Assembly (NCBI GenBank): GCA_902791885.1
Contig: CADAXO010000134.1
Span: forward strand, 1-7,527
Source of the DNA: Oscillospiraceae bacterium
GTDB lineage: Bacteria; Bacillota_A; Clostridia; Saccharofermentanales; Saccharofermentanaceae
Reading direction: 5' to 3'
Length of the DNA: 7,527 nucleotides
Under the pieces are notes generated by a model that was not told the origin of the DNA, did not search any database, and saw only the letters and a list, made by a program, of their open reading frames with translations. Positions 5,524-7,527 of the stretch are shown piece after piece (position 1 is the stretch's first letter; each line of letters opens with the position of its first letter). Position numbers and translations under genes: made by a program.

Positions 5524-7527
5524 ATGTTCCTTCACGCGTCACGAGATCTTGAGTACAGAACGCCTTTTGGCGCACAGCCTACAGACGAAGAGGTAACCAT
5601 AAGATTTGACGCCTCTAAAGAGAGCAGAGAAGTAACATTCTGTTACTCTTACGGCCTCTATGGATTCTCATATCATGAGGAGCCCATGAGACGTATAAAG
5701 TACAACGGTAATGTTAAAGATACAGCAAGATACGAGACAAGGCTTATGCTTCCGCATGAGCCCGGTCTCGTTTTCTATTGGTTCAGATTTAAGATCGAAG
5801 AAGAAGTTTATTCAGACGACGGTGATACCGAACCTGTAACGGAGATCCATACCAAGTATTATGTCATGGAAGGCGATACGGAGGACGGTTCCGGAAAGCT
5901 TTACCACGAACCGCCGAGGATAGGCGCCGATGAGGATAAGTATCCTTATGCATGGCAGATCACAACTTATGTGAGAGATTATAAGACTCCCGATCACATG
6001 AAGGGTGCCATGATCTATCAGATATTCCCCGACAGATTCGCAAGAGATAAAGAATTCACCTGCGAGCGCATGATGAATGCATCTCCGAGGGAAGAGAGAG
6101 TCTACCATGAAGATTGGTATGAGGATGTTGATATCAAGGGTAAGCCTTCGACGGGATACCTCGCCTGTGACTTCTTCGGCGGCTCTCTTAAGGGCATTGA
6201 GGAGCACCTCGATTACATCAAGTCCATAGGCATCGATATCATCTATCTTAATCCGATATTCGAGGCGAGATCCTCGCACCGTTATGATACGGCGGATTAT
6301 CTTAATGTAGATCCGATGTTGGGCGGCAATGAAGCCTTCGCATCTTTTAAGAATGCTTGTGAGCAGCGCGGGATCCGGATCATTCTGGACGGCGTATTCT
6401 CGCACACCGGAGCCGACTCGAGATACTTCAATAAGTTCGGACGTTATAAGGGTGTAACGGGCGCTTTCGAGGCTTACGAGAAGGGCAAGGAGAGTCCTTA
6501 CCGTTCCTGGTATAACTTCTACAAGAACGAGGACGGATATACTGTCTACGATTCGTGGTGGGGATTCCCGGATCTTCCGAATGTTGATGAGAACGATCTG
6601 TCTTACAGAAGGTTTATATTTGATGACTGTGGTGTCGTTGATACATGGATGGGGAGAGGAGCATCGGGCTTAAGACTTGATGTATCCGATGAGCTTCCCG
6701 ACTCTTTCATAAGACAGATGAGAGATACTATCAAGAGTAAGACAAACGGCGAAGGTATGTTGGTCGGAGAGGTCTGGGAGGACGCGAGCAATAAGTGTTC
6801 TTACGGATCTTACCGTGACTTCATGCTCGGACGCACGCACGATTCCGTAATGGGTTATACGTTCAGAACTGCGGCCCTTGAGTTCCTGCAGGGTTATGTT
6901 TCCGCGAAGGTGTTTAATGCGCGCCTTGAAGGATACCGTGAGCGTTATCCGATGGAAAGCTACTACTGCATAATGAATCTTCTGTCATCGCATGACGTTC
7001 CGCGTGTCTATACCATGATGAGCAAGCCTTGCGATACCGATAACAAAGAGGATCAGCAGAAGATTTGCGTACCTCCCGAAGACGAGTCGAAGTGTGCAGA
7101 TCTTTGCAAGCTCGGTGTTGCATTGCAGATAGGTTATATCGGCGCTTCCTGCATATACTACGGCGACGAGATCCTGATGAACGGTTATAAGGATCCGTTC
7201 AACAGAAGAACTTACCCTTGGGGCAAGGTCTCACGTGAAGGCTCTGAGCACCTTGAGTATGTAAGGAAACTTTCTGACCTGCGCGTAAAGAATCAGGTGC
7301 TCCGTACAGGTTTTTACCGTACGCTTTATACGGATGAGGACGTTATTGTTTTCGAACGTTTCCTTGACAACGAGAACCGTGATGCATTCGGAAACAGCGT
7401 GATGCCTTCACAGGGTGCGCGTAAGGTCGTCGTATTCATCAACAGAGGACACAAGGGTGCGTACTTCAAGCTTGACGACAGCGACCGCGATTTTGTCCTT
7501 GAGCCTATAGATACACCTGCGGTATCG
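5524..7527 (+). CDS. GH13 alpha-glucan hydrolase (neopullulanase/alpha-glycosidase type), 3'-truncated
   Basis: The frame is open for 668 codons to the last base, so the C-terminal end is missing. It begins with a beta-rich N-terminal domain (about residues 1-150, starting MFLHASRDLEYRTPFGA) of the kind found in neopullulanase and maltogenic-amylase relatives. The GH13 barrel starts at YQIFPDRF (165-172). FFGGSLKGIEEHLDYIKSIG and SSHRYDTADY follow. Region I is LDGVFSH (Asp289, His294). Region II GLRLDVSDEL holds nucleophile Asp386. Region III VGEVWED holds acid/base Glu416. Region IV SSHDVPR holds Asp491. GYKDPFNRRTYPWG is also typical of this group. No signal peptide is visible, so it should be cytoplasmic and act on glycogen or maltodextrins, hydrolysing alpha-1,4 and perhaps alpha-1,6 bonds. 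It starts 3 bases after glgA, in the same frame. Subfamily (GH13_20 or GH13_39) and exact specificity cannot be settled by eye. Confidence 0.92.
   Translation, partial: MFLHASRDLEYRTPFGAQPTDEEVTIRFDASKESREVTFCYSYGLYGFSYHEEPMRRIKYNGNVKDTARYETRLMLPHEPGLVFYWFRFKIEEEVYSDDGDTEPVTEIHTKYYVMEGDTEDGSGKLYHEPPRIGADEDKYPYAWQITTYVRDYKTPDHMKGAMIYQIFPDRFARDKEFTCERMMNASPREERVYHEDWYEDVDIKGKPSTGYLACDFFGGSLKGIEEHLDYIKSIGIDIIYLNPIFEARSSHRYDTADYLNVDPMLGGNEAFASFKNACEQRGIRIILDGVFSHTGADSRYFNKFGRYKGVTGAFEAYEKGKESPYRSWYNFYKNEDGYTVYDSWWGFPDLPNVDENDLSYRRFIFDDCGVVDTWMGRGASGLRLDVSDELPDSFIRQMRDTIKSKTNGEGMLVGEVWEDASNKCSYGSYRDFMLGRTHDSVMGYTFRTAALEFLQGYVSAKVFNARLEGYRERYPMESYYCIMNLLSSHDVPRVYTMMSKPCDTDNKEDQQKICVPPEDESKCADLCKLGVALQIGYIGASCIYYGDEILMNGYKDPFNRRTYPWGKVSREGSEHLEYVRKLSDLRVKNQVLRTGFYRTLYTDEDVIVFERFLDNENRDAFGNSVMPSQGARKVVVFINRGHKGAYFKLDDSDRDFVLEPIDTPAVS

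Noticed and set aside
5271..5535. Two minus-strand ORFs rich in Leu, Phe and Cys, again membrane-like
   Set aside because: Same artefact over the GlgA Lys-rich tail; two overlapping frames are open because of the biased composition.
5812..6405. Minus-strand ORF of 197 residues
   Set aside because: It lies wholly opposite the GH13 coding frame, which has recognisable motifs throughout. The antisense product resembles nothing I recognise.

Overview
The window is a single, tightly packed plus-strand gene cluster for bacterial glycogen metabolism. Order is glgB (5' end cut off by the window) - glgC - glgD - glgA - a GH13 alpha-glucan hydrolase (3' end cut off). Junctions are very short: glgB/glgC overlap by 8 bases, glgC-glgD has a 25-base gap, glgD-glgA 1 base, glgA-GH13 3 bases. 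There is no room for internal promoters, terminators or RNA genes between genes, and I see none. The layout reads as one operon whose promoter and terminator lie outside the window.

Organism: a glgC plus glgD pair (catalytic ADP-glucose pyrophosphorylase and its non-catalytic partner) is characteristic of Firmicutes. The order B-C-D-A followed by a cytoplasmic GH13 enzyme, purine-rich Shine-Dalgarno sites, AGA-rich arginine codons, AAG-rich lysine codons and moderate G+C suggest an anaerobic Clostridia-type bacterium, perhaps from gut or rumen. The genus is not determinable by eye.

How the genes work together: GlgC with GlgD makes ADP-glucose from glucose-1-phosphate and ATP. GlgA transfers the glucose to growing alpha-1,4 chains and GlgB adds alpha-1,6 branches. 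The terminal GH13 protein, with all catalytic residues and no signal peptide, probably trims or degrades cytoplasmic alpha-glucans.

Three things stand out. First, GlgB and GlgA, the two enzymes that act on the polymer, both end in about 60-residue lysine/alanine-rich, histone-H1-like tails. GlgC and GlgD, which handle small molecules, have none. Second, glgA carries a perfect in-frame 42-bp tandem duplication a few residues after its conserved NG motif, so 14 residues near the active-site cleft are doubled. Third, glgA and the GH13 gene share a frame, with only a TAA stop and one codon between them.

I found no clearly new biological system. The tails and the duplication are the features most worth following up.
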